DNA of 64,000 bases from Bradyrhizobium archetypum (GCF_013114835.1 NZ_JAAVLW010000005.1:310001-374000); one strand, 5' to 3'. Numbered from the stretch's first letter, positions 1 through 8,594 are shown. Made by a program: numbers and translations. The notes: generated by a model from the sequence alone, not told the origin.

Positions 1-118
1 GTGTGAGTTTCCCCGGGAATCGGGTGGCCGTGACGCCCTTATCCTGCGATCCCAATCGCTCACGAAGCGAGCCGTTCCGTTTGATTCAGACTACGGCGAT
101 TGCAGGTGGAGAAGCCCA

Positions 119-604
119 ATGAAATCCGAAAACGATCTGGCGACGCGAAATCCGTTCGGCGTCATGGACGTTCCAGATCCCAACGACGATGACGTGATGC
201 AGTTCGCCCGCAGCACGGCGCCGGACGGATCCGCCGCCGACGAAAATGCCAAGCCATGGAGCACCGGCGCTGCGAGCGAGGGGCACGGCACGATCGAAGG
301 CAGATGGTCGAGCCGCTGGAAGGGTGCCGCGGATACCACCATACCGGGCGATACCCCCGACAAATGGAAACAAGGCCATGGCGAAGCGAAAATCGTCGGG
401 GACCGCGTGCATCTTCTATTCGATTGGGATTCCGGCAAGCGGAGGGGCCTCATCGACGCACGGCGCGAAGGCCCACGACGGCTGGTCGGCAAGTACATCA
501 ACCTCAATAACCCGGAGATCACGGTTCCCTGGGTCGGCCTGGTAGTGAGCGACGAGCGAATAGACGGCTACTTTGCGCAAGGCCGGGTGGATTTCCGCAG
601 ATAG
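119..604 (+). CDS. Conserved hypothetical protein, 161 aa
   Basis: I do not recognise this protein. It has no signal peptide or membrane segment. The first 60 residues are acidic and probably disordered. The rest (about 60-161) is rich in Gly, Trp and Arg, with segments such as GTIEGRWSSRW and LVGKYINLNNP that read like strands of a small beta-barrel. The GRW...L.GKYINL pattern loosely recalls lipocalin-like or avidin-like folds, but this is only an impression. The start is supported by GGTGGAG about 7 bases upstream. It converges on the AraC-type regulator that follows, with 21 bases between the two stops. Confidence 0.6.
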   Translation: MKSENDLATRNPFGVMDVPDPNDDDVMQFARSTAPDGSAADENAKPWSTGAASEGHGTIEGRWSSRWKGAADTTIPGDTPDKWKQGHGEAKIVGDRVHLLFDWDSGKRRGLIDARREGPRRLVGKYINLNNPEITVPWVGLVVSDERIDGYFAQGRVDFRR

Positions 605-625
605 CGGATTTCCGATACGCCTATC

Positions 626-1564
626 CTATCCTGCCCGCGCTGCGCGGCGTAGCGACTGTGGCGGCTGGCCGAAGGCGCGGATGAAGGCACGGCGCATTCG
701 CTCCGGATCGCGAAAGCCGGTGGTCTGCGCGACGCGCTCGATCGCTTCGCTGGAAGACTGCACGCGCTGCCGCGCCACCTCGATGCGCAACCGCTCCACC
801 GCCTTTGACGGAGTGGTGCCGGTCTCGGCCATGAAGGCGCGGGTGAAATGCCGCGAACTCATGCCGGCCTGCTCGGCGAGATCCTCGACGGTCAGCGGCG
901 CATCGAGATGCTCGCGCGCCCAGGCGAGCAGCGACCCGAAGCGGCCGTTCGGCGCCTTCAATTCCAGCAGCGAGGAGAATTGCGACTGGCCGCCGCTGCG
1001 GCGGTGATAGAGCACGAGATGCTTTGCGGTCTTCTGCGCGATCTCATCGCCATGGTCTTCCGCGATCATCGCCAGCGCCAGATCGATGCCGGCCGATATC
1101 CCGGCCGACGTCCAGACGTCGCCATCGCGCACGAAGATGCGGTCCGCCTCAAGCTTCACCTGCGGATAGGTCTTCAGAAAATGCCGCGTGCGCTGCCAAT
1201 GCGTGGTGGCGCGGCGGCCATCGAGCAGGCCGGCCTCCGCAAGCACATAGGCCCCGGAGCAGACGCTGGCGATGCGGATGCCGCGCCTCGCGACCGCGCG
1301 CACGAAGCCGAGCGTCTTCTCGCAGGCTGCCGCCTGGCGCACGCCCTCGCCGCCCGCGACGATCAGCGTCGTGATCGCGGCTGCCGACTTCAATCCCCGC
1401 GCGACGATCTCGACGCCCGACGACGAACGCACCGGTCCCGGTGTCACCGCTAGAAGCCGGATCGCAGGTGTACCCTGGGCAAAGCGCGCTGCGATTTCAA
1501 ATGCCGAAATCGGCCCCGCGGCGTCGAGCAACTGGAAATCAGGAAAGACGAGAACGCCGATCAT
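626..1564 (-). CDS. GlxA family transcriptional regulator (DJ-1/PfpI plus AraC HTH)
   Basis: A 312-residue two-domain regulator. Residues 1 to about 190 form a DJ-1/PfpI-like glutamine-amidotransferase fold (VLVFPDFQLLDAAGP near the start, ASVCSGAYVLAEAGLL with the nucleophile-elbow Cys). In this family that domain usually senses a ligand rather than acting as an enzyme. Residues about 215-305 form an AraC-type double helix-turn-helix (LTVEDLAEQAGMSSRHFTRAF, then IERVAQTTGFRDPERMRRAF). The gene is divergent from a stand-alone DJ-1/PfpI gene, the usual arrangement when such a regulator controls a neighbouring isonitrile-hydratase-like enzyme. An inverted repeat lies between them. The inducer cannot be read from sequence. 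Confidence 0.9.
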   Translation of the reverse strand: MIGVLVFPDFQLLDAAGPISAFEIAARFAQGTPAIRLLAVTPGPVRSSSGVEIVARGLKSAAAITTLIVAGGEGVRQAAACEKTLGFVRAVARRGIRIASVCSGAYVLAEAGLLDGRRATTHWQRTRHFLKTYPQVKLEADRIFVRDGDVWTSAGISAGIDLALAMIAEDHGDEIAQKTAKHLVLYHRRSGGQSQFSSLLELKAPNGRFGSLLAWAREHLDAPLTVEDLAEQAGMSSRHFTRAFMAETGTTPSKAVERLRIEVARQRVQSSSEAIERVAQTTGFRDPERMRRAFIRAFGQPPQSLRRAARAG

Positions 1565-1605
1565 GCTGCTGGCCTGTTTTGGCTGGTGCCCCGACTTTTG
1601 GCGCT

Positions 1606-1640
1606 TGTCCTAAAATGAGGGAAATATGCCATTTTGGACA
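1606..1640. promoter_or_regulatory. Inverted repeat between divergent regulator and DJ-1 gene (candidate operator)
   Basis: TGTCCTAAAATG (1606-1617) is repeated in inverted form as CATTTTGGACA (1630-1640), with one extra T in the left arm and a 12-base spacer. It sits in the 130-base divergent region, about 40 bases from the regulator start and 55 from the DJ-1 gene start. A binding site for the GlxA-type regulator is the natural inference. Confidence 0.5.
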
Positions 1641-1694
1641 TCAAGCCATCATGGCAGGATGCCTTCCGTCAAGCCAAATTTTCCGGAGGTCACC

Positions 1695-2399
1695 ATGTCC
1701 GCGCCGTCACCCACGCCCACACCGCTGCAAATCGGTCTTGTGCTGTTCCCGCGTGTCACCCAGCTCGACTTCACCGGTCCGTTGCAGGTGTTCTCCAGCC
1801 TGCCCGGCGCCAAGGTGCATCTGATCTGGAAACGGATCGAGCCGGTCACGAGCGATTCCGTGCTTGTGCTGACGCCAACCACGACATTTGCAGAGTGCCC
1901 GCAGCTCGACGTCATCTGCGTGCCGGGCGGATTCGGCACTGACGACATGGTCAATGACGAGGAAATGCTGGCCTTCCTGCGCAAGCAGGCGCCCGGCGCA
2001 AAATACGTGACCTCGGTTTGCACGGGCTCACTGGTGTTGGGTGCCGCCGGCCTGCTCAGGGGCTATCGCGCGGCAACGCACTGGACGGCGATGGACTTCC
2101 TGAAAGCCTTCGGCGCAATTCCAACCAAGACGCGCGTCTGCGTCGACCGTAACCGCGTCACCGGCGGTGGCGTCACCGCCGGCATCGATTTCGCGCTGAC
2201 GCTGGTTTCGCTACTGCACGATCAGAGGACCGCGGAAGCGATCCAACTTCGGCTCGAATACAACCCGGCGCCGCCGTTCAATTCCGGCTCGCCCGATACC
2301 GCGCCGCCGGAAGTCCTCGCCCTCATGAAAGACAGGATTGCGCCGGCGCAGGTCCGCCGCGGCGAGATGATCGGCCGCGCCGCCGCGCGACTGGGATAG
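1695..2399 (+). CDS. DJ-1/PfpI family protein, isonitrile hydratase-like
   Basis: A 234-residue single-domain DJ-1/PfpI protein. Visible features are an N-terminal strand IGLVLFPRVTQLDFTGP, an acidic residue in the first loop, and the nucleophile elbow SVCTGSLVLGAAGLL with Cys as probable catalytic residue, followed by RAATHWTAMDFL. This matches the InhA-type isonitrile hydratase branch, which converts isonitriles to N-formamides. The actual substrate here is inferred only from family. The start at 1695 is chosen over an ATG at 1626 because GGAGG lies directly upstream with good spacing. Divergent from and probably controlled by the GlxA-type regulator. Confidence 0.85.
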   Translation: MSAPSPTPTPLQIGLVLFPRVTQLDFTGPLQVFSSLPGAKVHLIWKRIEPVTSDSVLVLTPTTTFAECPQLDVICVPGGFGTDDMVNDEEMLAFLRKQAPGAKYVTSVCTGSLVLGAAGLLRGYRAATHWTAMDFLKAFGAIPTKTRVCVDRNRVTGGGVTAGIDFALTLVSLLHDQRTAEAIQLRLEYNPAPPFNSGSPDTAPPEVLALMKDRIAPAQVRRGEMIGRAAARLG

Positions 2400-2413
2400 G
2401 CGCGCCCTCCGCC

Positions 2414-2510
2414 GTCATTCCTGCGAAGGCGGCATCCAGTAAACGCAGGCGCCAGTGGAAAATTGAGAAGCCACCGAGTACTGGATCGTCCGCCTTCGCG
2501 GACGATGACA
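2414..2510. repeat. REP-like palindromic intergenic repeat
   Basis: Two outward elements, GTCATTCCTGCGAAGGCGG and CCGCCTTCGCGGACGATGAC, enclose CATCCAGTA and ACTGGAT, forming a long imperfect palindrome. This is the widespread type of proteobacterial intergenic repeat carrying GTCATTCC...GAAGGCGG and CTGGAT cores. It separates the DJ-1 gene from a terminator. Confidence 0.6.
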
Positions 2511-2535
2511 AGGTCCGATGATGACAGCAAAAGAA

Positions 2536-2565
2536 AAAGGCCGCCTGGTTTCCCAGACGGCCTTT
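2536..2565 (+). terminator. Rho-independent terminator-like hairpin
   Basis: AAAGGCCGCCTGG pairs with CCAGACGGCCTTT across a TTTC loop, with one mismatch. It lies 137 bases after the DJ-1 gene. The 280 bases between this hairpin and the membrane-protein gene at 2849 hold no gene that I can support. Confidence 0.55.
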
Positions 2566-2848
2566 CCTGTCCTACGGCAGCCACACATTGGCGGGCGATT
2601 TCAGGATCTCTGCACCGGGGGCCTATTTCCGGCCGTGTCCTACTCGGTGACCGCTGCAAATCGGGACAGTCGCGACTGGAGCCCGACACCGACGCGATGG
2701 TTTCCCATCTCCGTAAGATGTCCCCATTGAGCCGCGACAACGCGCAAGACGCAAGACGGCGCTGACCGATGTCCCCGCTGTTCCCGTTGTCCACAGGGCT
2801 CGGAGCGAGTCGATACTTCGGTTAAGGGGAAGCCGACCCTGCCAACGA

Positions 2849-3553
2849 CTATTGTTGCAAGGCCGCCGCGCCCTGGCTGGCGCGGGCCAGTTGCCTGAAA
2901 ATGACAGCATGCACAATAAGAAACATCGGCACCAGCACGGTCGGGATCAGCGACCACGGCAGCATCTGCACTGCTTCCGAGCCTGGCCCGGCGTGGATCA
3001 CCTGCAGCGGCGAGCCGTTCGCCGAGATGACGCCGAGTGCGATTGCCACAACGAGATCGAGCATGCCGAATGCATTCCAGGTCCATGCCAGCGCCTTGCC
3101 TTGCCCGCGCAGTGCGAGCCAGGCCACCGGTAGAGCGAGCACGCCGGTGATGATATCGCCCCAACCTGCCGAGATTGGAAATGGTCCGCCAAGTCGGCCT
3201 TGCGCCGCGAGGATAAGGAAAAATCCGCCTGCCACGCGCCAGACATTGAGACCGATCAGGAATGGCATCGGCATCCGGAGCAGCGCAGCACGCACCGACG
3301 GCAAGATCGAGGCAGCAACGGCAGTCGCAACCAGCGGAAACGCGATTACCGTACCAATCGTCGGCGGCCCCACCGGGTTTGTTCCGACAAACAGGTCCGC
3401 GGCGGCCAGCGCGGCGGCCAGACCCGTCCACAGGCCAGCACCGACCGATACGGCGATACGCTGCGATAGGTTGATGGGCATCGCACCAGTGAGCGCATTG
3501 ATACTTACGATGATCGCGGCGACGAGAACAATGGTTCCGATGAAGTCGAGCAT
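2849..3553 (-). CDS. Polytopic membrane protein of unknown function
   Basis: A 234-residue protein with about seven hydrophobic segments: IGTIVLVAAIIVSINALTG at the start, GLAAALAAADLF, IAFPLVATAVAASIL, VWRVAGGFFLILAAQG, DIITGVLALPVAWLAL, MLDLVVAIALGVI, and LIPTVLVPMFLIVHAVIF near the C-terminus. Most probably an inner-membrane protein; I cannot assign a substrate. GGAG precedes the start. A motif centred 22 bases upstream of the start is shared with the neighbouring MarR-type regulator gene, so I infer control by that regulator. Confidence 0.8.
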   Translation of the reverse strand: MLDFIGTIVLVAAIIVSINALTGAMPINLSQRIAVSVGAGLWTGLAAALAAADLFVGTNPVGPPTIGTVIAFPLVATAVAASILPSVRAALLRMPMPFLIGLNVWRVAGGFFLILAAQGRLGGPFPISAGWGDIITGVLALPVAWLALRGQGKALAWTWNAFGMLDLVVAIALGVISANGSPLQVIHAGPGSEAVQMLPWSLIPTVLVPMFLIVHAVIFRQLARASQGAAALQQ

Positions 3554-3566
3554 GGCGTCTCCTTAC

Positions 3567-3584
3567 GTGCAGTTACACCTATTT
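3567..3584 (-). promoter_or_regulatory. Putative MarR operator upstream of membrane-protein gene
   Basis: On the minus strand this reads AAATAGGTGTAACTGCAC. Sixteen of 18 positions match the element at 4072-4089, and the core GTGCAGTTACAC is nearly palindromic. It lies 13 bases upstream of the start codon, where a bound repressor would block initiation. Confidence 0.55.
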
Positions 3585-3619
3585 GGACGAACGACGCGCC
3601 GGTCGAAGGCCCTTTGGTT

Positions 3620-4063
3620 TCAGCCCAAATTCCGGGAATCCAGCAGTTTCAGCGCGGCCTGACCGTCGGCGCCGAGCAGCGTGCCGATATGCGCCTGCGC
3701 TTTTGACCAGAACGGAAAGCTGCGGCGCACCACGCTCCTGCCCTGCCCGGTGATGCCGATCATCCGCGCGCGCGGGTCGTCGCCCGCTTTGATCGAGATC
3801 CATTTCTGCTGCTCGAGCAGGGTCAGGTTGCGGGTCAGCGTGGTGCGTTCCATGCCGAGAAGACCGGCCAGCTTGCCGATCGTCATGTCCCCTCGCAGCA
3901 TCAGCTGCGACAGGATGGTGAACTGGGTGACCCGAATTCCGGATTCCTGCATGTAGAAATCGTATAGCCGCGTGATCTTTCGCGCGGCCTGCCGCGATGC
4001 CAGGCAAAAACAGCCGGCGGTGGCCATGTAGTCAGCAGTGTCGGGGTCGTTCGGATGCTTCAT
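3620..4063 (-). CDS. MarR family transcriptional regulator
   Basis: A 147-residue winged-helix regulator. The DNA-binding core spans about residues 45-105: VTQFTILSQLMLRGDMTIGK, then the recognition-helix region LLGMERTTLTRNLTLLEQQ, then the wing with DDPRARMIGITGQG. The N-terminal helix carries two cysteines (AGCFCLASR) that could respond to oxidants or electrophiles. Three starts are possible: ATG at 4063, ATG at 4093 (best ribosome-binding sequence, GAGGCGG) and TTG at 4099. I list 4063 because it matches the usual family length and leaves the operator-like motif outside the gene. Likely autoregulated and controlling the membrane-protein gene 66 bases downstream. Confidence 0.85.
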   Translation of the reverse strand: MKHPNDPDTADYMATAGCFCLASRQAARKITRLYDFYMQESGIRVTQFTILSQLMLRGDMTIGKLAGLLGMERTTLTRNLTLLEQQKWISIKAGDDPRARMIGITGQGRSVVRRSFPFWSKAQAHIGTLLGADGQAALKLLDSRNLG

Positions 4064-4071
4064 GCCGATAA

Positions 4072-4089
4072 GTGTAGATACACCTATTT
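4072..4089 (-). promoter_or_regulatory. Putative MarR operator at its own gene
   Basis: On the minus strand AAATAGGTGTATCTACAC, containing GTGTA-N2-TACAC, a perfect 5-base inverted repeat. It is almost identical to the element at 3567-3584. It lies just upstream of ATG 4063, or inside the first codons if translation begins at 4093. Confidence 0.55.
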
Positions 4090-4136
4090 TCATTCGCAAC
4101 CGCCTCTAGGGCTTAACCGTTAAAATAAACGTGAAG

Positions 4137-4547
4137 TCAGCTTCCCGGGGTCCAGGCCTGGTAGTCGCCGGTCGCCTTGGGACGGCGGCCGCTGGCGAGA
4201 GTCGAGCCGGAGGGACGGTAGGCCGCAGGCGTACCGGTTAGATTCGGCTGGTGCGGCTTTTCCCATTCGCGCGGCGTGTAAGCCGCTTCGGTCGGCGGAG
4301 TATCGACAACGTGATGCAACCAGCCGTGCCATGACGGCGGCACCCGGCTCGCCTCGGTATAGCCATTATAGATCACCCAGCGCCGCTCGAAGCCCAGCGT
4401 CGGATCGATCTTGCGGCCTTTGGTGCGGTAGTAACGGTTGCCCTGCTCGTCCTCGCCGACCAGTTCGCCGAATCGCCAGGTCCACAATTGCGTGCCGAAC
4501 GTCTGGCCGTTCCACCAAGTGAAAAACTTTAACAAAAACTGCTTCAT
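4137..4547 (-). CDS. NADH:ubiquinone oxidoreductase subunit NDUFA12 homologue
   Basis: A 136-residue member of the NDUFA12/B17.2 family, an accessory subunit of respiratory complex I conserved between alphaproteobacteria and mitochondria. Diagnostic segments are GTQLWTWRFGELVGEDEQGN, YYRTKGRKIDPTLGFERRW, VIYNGYTEASRVPPSWHGWL and the proline-rich tail with AYTPREWEKPHQPNLTGTP. The start is the ATG at 4547; an upstream extension in the same frame lacks family similarity. As usual in alphaproteobacteria it is encoded away from the nuo operon. No operon partner is evident. Confidence 0.95.
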   Translation of the reverse strand: MKQFLLKFFTWWNGQTFGTQLWTWRFGELVGEDEQGNRYYRTKGRKIDPTLGFERRWVIYNGYTEASRVPPSWHGWLHHVVDTPPTEAAYTPREWEKPHQPNLTGTPAAYRPSGSTLASGRRPKATGDYQAWTPGS

Positions 4548-4818
4548 AGGGCTCGGCCGGTCTCGAGAAAACGTGCTGCTCTGATTGCCATCCGCGAGGC
4601 GGATTGTCCAGCCGAAGGCTGGCGTTCTGCCCAGCCCGGAAGGCGTTTGCCCTGCCCGGTAGCGCTCTACGCATGGCCGCGGAATCGGCCCAATCCATTC
4701 ATTCGGCGTACAGTTCCGATCCGACAGGATCAGGCTTGCGTGCAATCAACATGCGCCCTCGGGAACGTCCGTCTCTTGAGGTGGTTAGGCACCTATATTC
4801 CCGCAAATGGAGCCGACA

Positions 4819-5511
4819 ATGATCAATCTGAAAGTTTTGAGTACTGCGGCAGCGATAGCGCTGCTCGTTCCGATTGCAATGCCAAGTCAAAGCTCGGCCC
4901 AAGGCGTTGCCCCGGGTGGCGGTGCCGGCGCCCGTGGCGGTGGCGGTGGCGGGGGCGGCGCAGCGATCGGCGGGGGCGGGGGCGGCGGTGCAGCTATCGG
5001 CGGTGGTGGCGGCTTTAGAGGTGGTGGTGGCGGCGGCGCAGCGATCGGCGCGGGCGGCGGCTTTCGAGGCGGCGGTATGGCGGCCGGCGGGCCCGCTGGT
5101 GTCAGAGCCGGTGGAGGAGCACCCGTCGTGGCTGGAGCACCGTCCGGATTCCGCACGGCCCCCGCAACGGGCTTCCGCCCCGGTACCGGCGCAGCCGTCG
5201 CGACCGGGCCCCAGGGGACTTGGCATGGCGGGACTTGGCATGGCGGCGGCTTTCGCCATCGTCACCATCACCATGGTGGCTTCTGGCCGGGCTTCGCGAT
5301 CGGCGCCGGCATCGGGTCTGCCTACGGTTACTACGGTAGCTCCTACTACTACGATGATCCTTACTACTACGACGACACCGTCGTAGCGGCAGCGCCCCCG
5401 GTCGGCGATGATGCCGTGGCCTATTGCATGCGCAGGTACAAATCCTACGATCCGGCGTCGGGAACGTATCTGGGCTATGACGGGCTGCGTCACCCCTGCC
5501 CTGCGCAGTGA
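4819..5511 (+). CDS. Glycine-rich BA14K-family exported protein
   Basis: A 230-residue secreted protein in four parts. First a signal peptide (LSTAAAIALLVPIAMPSQSSAQG). Then about 70 residues of near-repetitive GGGGGAAIG and GGFRGGG units. Then a His-rich and Tyr/Asp-rich linker (HRHHHHGG, SSYYYDDPYYYDD). Last a C-terminal BA14K domain ending RYKSYDPASGTYLGYDG plus a terminal Cys. BA14K was described as a Brucella immunoreactive, lectin-like surface protein; the role here is unknown. ATG 4819 is preferred over ATG 4807 because GGAG at 4809-4812 is correctly placed for it. A strong terminator follows. Confidence 0.85.
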   Translation: MINLKVLSTAAAIALLVPIAMPSQSSAQGVAPGGGAGARGGGGGGGGAAIGGGGGGGAAIGGGGGFRGGGGGGAAIGAGGGFRGGGMAAGGPAGVRAGGGAPVVAGAPSGFRTAPATGFRPGTGAAVATGPQGTWHGGTWHGGGFRHRHHHHGGFWPGFAIGAGIGSAYGYYGSSYYYDDPYYYDDTVVAAAPPVGDDAVAYCMRRYKSYDPASGTYLGYDGLRHPCPAQ

Positions 5512-5532
5512 CAGGACATCCCCGCGAATTCG

Positions 5533-5559
5533 AAGGGCGGCGCATTGCGCCGCCCTTTT
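5533..5559 (+). terminator. Rho-independent terminator after BA14K gene
   Basis: AAGGGCGGCGC pairs perfectly with GCGCCGCCCTT around an ATT loop and is followed by further T residues. It begins 21 bases after the stop codon of the BA14K-family gene. Confidence 0.85.
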
Positions 5560-5838
5560 CGTTTGGGATGAGGAGCGGAGCGCCGTCAAGCACGGCCGCG
5601 CGATCAGTAAAGGTTTCATGATCCAGGATGAGCCGGAGCGGCGATCGTCACTCCGCGTGAGCACGCCGAGATGCCAAGATCCGGAACCGGCAACGTGTTT
5701 TGTTATCGTTCTGACACAGCAAAACTGAATTGCTCTCGGCAACTTTTATGTGCACTTTATCATACAGACGACTTGTCGGCGTTTCGACTTAATCGTCACA
5801 TGGGATGTGTGAGTCATCCCAAGGAAGAAGGAAGCATC

Positions 5839-6243
5839 GTGCCGCGCGTTCTCGTGGTCGATGACGATCCGATGGTCTGCGTTGCCATCGAGGTCTGTCT
5901 GACGCGCAAGGGTTTCGAGGTCACCGTTGCCGACGGTGGTGAGGCGGGGATGCGTGCCCTCGAAACTAGCGACTTCGACGTCATGCTGGTCGACGTGTTC
6001 ATGCCGCATATGCGCGGCTTTGAATCGATTCGGACGTTCCACGAGCGCAAACCGGACACGCCGATCGTCGCGATGTCCGGCTATGCCTTCGCCAACGCCG
6101 AACGCGCACCGGATTTCCTGCGCATGACCATCGAGCTCGGCGCTGTTTGCTGCCTGCGCAAGCCGTTCACGCCAGACGCGCTGTTGGCCTCGGTCAATCA
6201 ATGCATCACCAAGCCGCAAGCGTCCGCGCGGCACTCGATATAG
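5839..6243 (+). CDS. Single-domain response regulator (CheY-like)
   Basis: A 134-residue receiver domain with no output domain. It shows the acidic pocket VVDDDP near residue 9, the probable phosphoacceptor Asp52 in MLVDVFMPH, and the conserved Lys in CLRKPFTPD. I choose GTG 5839 because AAGGA lies 7 bases upstream and the domain begins at once (MPRVLVVDDDP); longer in-frame starts add unrelated residues. Nine bases separate it from the hybrid kinase gene, so the two are surely co-transcribed, and the kinase is its likely phosphate source. Confidence 0.9.
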   Translation: MPRVLVVDDDPMVCVAIEVCLTRKGFEVTVADGGEAGMRALETSDFDVMLVDVFMPHMRGFESIRTFHERKPDTPIVAMSGYAFANAERAPDFLRMTIELGAVCCLRKPFTPDALLASVNQCITKPQASARHSI

Positions 6244-6252
6244 CAACTGGCA

Positions 6253-8487
6253 ATGCCTTCCCAGCGCATCATTCTCGGAATTGGCCTCGCGATCCTTCTC
6301 GTCATCGGTGCTGCCTCGATCGGTCTGGACCTCAAGTCGCGATCCGATACCGCGTCCGTCGATCGTGCGCTTGGAATACTCAGCAAGATCTCCGACATGC
6401 GGCCGCTGTTGCGCCGGACCGAAAGTGCGGCGCGCGCCTTCGCGATCAGCGGCGATCAGGAGTTCGCCCGCGAGTACCGCGAGGCCAGCGACGCAATCCT
6501 GCCGGCGCTGGCGGTACTGATCGATGCCGTCAGGGACAATCCCACGGAAAAACAGCTAATCGAAGAGACCAATACGCTGGTGGAGCGCCAGATTGCCATC
6601 AATGGCGAATTGATCAGGCACCGCACCGCGGGAGACAGCGCAGCGGTCGCGGCGCTCGTCGCCCAAGAGGATCGTGCGGCCACGGCCACGATCGCCCGCA
6701 ACCTCGAAAAGGCGGTGGCAGAAGAGCGCCGGCTGCTTGCGGCCAGACGCGCCGAATCCGAGACCAACGGCAGGTTTCTACTGGCGATCGATCTCGCTGG
6801 CGTCGTGCTGATTTTGGTCCTTGCCACCGTTCTGACGCTGTCGGCCCGCCGCTCACGGCGGGAACTGCAGGATTCGCTGAGCGCCACCAAGGCCACCAAC
6901 GAGGCGCTCGAGGCCGCGGTCGCCGAGCGCACCGAGCATCTGGTTGCCGCGCACGAGGAACTCAGACTTTCGGCCGCCGTCCTGCGCAGCACCTTTCACA
7001 GCATGGCGGAGGCGGTGCTCGTTATCGGCACCAAGGGAGACGTTTTGCTCTCCAATCCGGCCGCCGAGAAGATGCTGCGCTACCAGCCGGGCATGACGGT
7101 TGAGCACTTGCGGTCACTGAGCGCGGCTTTTCATGCCGACGGCATCACGCCGACGCTCGTCCACGACATGCCCGCCTCACGCGCGCTACGCGGCGAATCG
7201 TTCGATGCTACCGAGATCGTGCTGCGCCCGGTCAGCGGCGAGCCGCCCCTCCATCTCGTGGTCAGCGGCCGGCCGCTGCGTGATGCCACGGGCGCCATCA
7301 GCGGCGCAGCGCTGGTCTATCACGACATCACGGCCTCGCGCGAAACCGAGCAGAAGCTCTTGCAGTCGCAAAAGCTCGATGCCATCGGCAAGCTGACCGG
7401 CGGTGTCGCGCATGACTTCAACAACATGCTCACCGTGATCACCGGCACCACCGAAACGCTGGTCACGGGCCTTGCGCATGAGCCGGCGTTGCAGAAGACC
7501 GCCGAATTGATCGACCAGGCCGCGGAACGCTGCAGCGAACTGATCCAGCACCTGCTCGCGTTCGCCCGCCGCCAGCCGCTGCAGCCGCGCAATGTCGACA
7601 TTAACGCCACCGTGCTCGACATCTGCAAGCTGCTGCGTCCGACGCTCGGCGAGCAGATTGAAGTCAACTCGATCCTGGAGCAGGAAACGGCGATTGCCCA
7701 TATCGATGCCTCGCAGCTCGCCAACTCCCTGCTCAACATGGCGATCAACGCCCGCGACGCGATGCCGAACGGCGGCAAGCTGCTTCTGGAAACGCGCAAC
7801 GTCGTGCTCGACGAGGCCTATGCGCAAGCCAACCCCGGGGTTAAGCCCGGTCCCTATGTGATGCTCGCGGTCAGCGACAACGGCACGGGCATGCCGCAGG
7901 ACGTGCTGGACAAGGTGTTCGAGCCGTTCTTCACCACGAAGGAGATCGGCAAGGGCTCAGGCCTGGGCCTCAGCATGGTCTACGGCTTCGTCAAGCAATC
8001 GGGCGGGCACATCCGGATCTACAGCGAGGTCGGCCACGGCACCACGATCAAGCTCTATCTGCCGCCGGCCCGCGGCGGAGTCGAGACCGCGCCGGCTGCG
8101 GCCGCAGCGCTGCCGCAAGGCAACGAGACCATCATGGTGGTGGAAGACGACGCCTTGGTGCGCAATTTTGTCACCACCCAATTGCAGGGCCTCGGCTACC
8201 GTACGGTGGCCGTCGCCAATGGACCGGCGGCGATGCGCGTCGTCGAAAGCGGCCAGCCGTTCGATCTCCTGTTCACCGACGTCATCATGCCCGGCGGCAT
8301 GACCGGGCGCGATCTGGCGGACAAGGTGTTGAAGCTCCGCCCCGGCATCAAGGTGTTGTATACTTCCGGCTATACCGACAACGCCATCGTGCACCAGGGC
8401 CGTCTCGATCCCGGCGTGCTGCTGCTGACCAAGCCGTACCGCAAGTCGCAGCTGGCCAACATGGTGCGACGCGCGCTGTCGGGATGA
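6253..8487 (+). CDS. Hybrid sensor histidine kinase (CHASE3-like, PAS, HisKA, HATPase, REC)
   Basis: A 744-residue inner-membrane hybrid kinase. An N-terminal membrane helix is followed by an alpha-helical periplasmic region of CHASE3 type (about 30-175) and a second membrane helix (FLLAIDLAGVVLILVLATVL). A coiled-coil linker leads into a PAS-like domain (about 240-360). The HisKA motif GGVAHDFNNML carries the phosphorylatable His387. The ATPase lobe shows NARDAMPNGG, DNGTGM and GSGLGLSMVYG. A C-terminal receiver has Asp676 in LLFTDVIMPGGMTGRD. The H-box GGVAHDFNN is typical of the NtrB-like hybrid family common in rhizobia. It is the second gene of an operon with a stand-alone receiver, which suggests a branched relay. 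The signal is unknown. Confidence 0.92.
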   Translation: MPSQRIILGIGLAILLVIGAASIGLDLKSRSDTASVDRALGILSKISDMRPLLRRTESAARAFAISGDQEFAREYREASDAILPALAVLIDAVRDNPTEKQLIEETNTLVERQIAINGELIRHRTAGDSAAVAALVAQEDRAATATIARNLEKAVAEERRLLAARRAESETNGRFLLAIDLAGVVLILVLATVLTLSARRSRRELQDSLSATKATNEALEAAVAERTEHLVAAHEELRLSAAVLRSTFHSMAEAVLVIGTKGDVLLSNPAAEKMLRYQPGMTVEHLRSLSAAFHADGITPTLVHDMPASRALRGESFDATEIVLRPVSGEPPLHLVVSGRPLRDATGAISGAALVYHDITASRETEQKLLQSQKLDAIGKLTGGVAHDFNNMLTVITGTTETLVTGLAHEPALQKTAELIDQAAERCSELIQHLLAFARRQPLQPRNVDINATVLDICKLLRPTLGEQIEVNSILEQETAIAHIDASQLANSLLNMAINARDAMPNGGKLLLETRNVVLDEAYAQANPGVKPGPYVMLAVSDNGTGMPQDVLDKVFEPFFTTKEIGKGSGLGLSMVYGFVKQSGGHIRIYSEVGHGTTIKLYLPPARGGVETAPAAAAALPQGNETIMVVEDDALVRNFVTTQLQGLGYRTVAVANGPAAMRVVESGQPFDLLFTDVIMPGGMTGRDLADKVLKLRPGIKVLYTSGYTDNAIVHQGRLDPGVLLLTKPYRKSQLANMVRRALSG

Positions 8488-8594
8488 ACAAGGCGCAAGC
8501 CCTCTCCTCTTGTCGAGCGTCGTTTTCAATGCCGACTCGATGTATGAAAGGGCGCGACGTTGGACGAAGGGATTGTGGGGGAGAGCCAAGGCCG

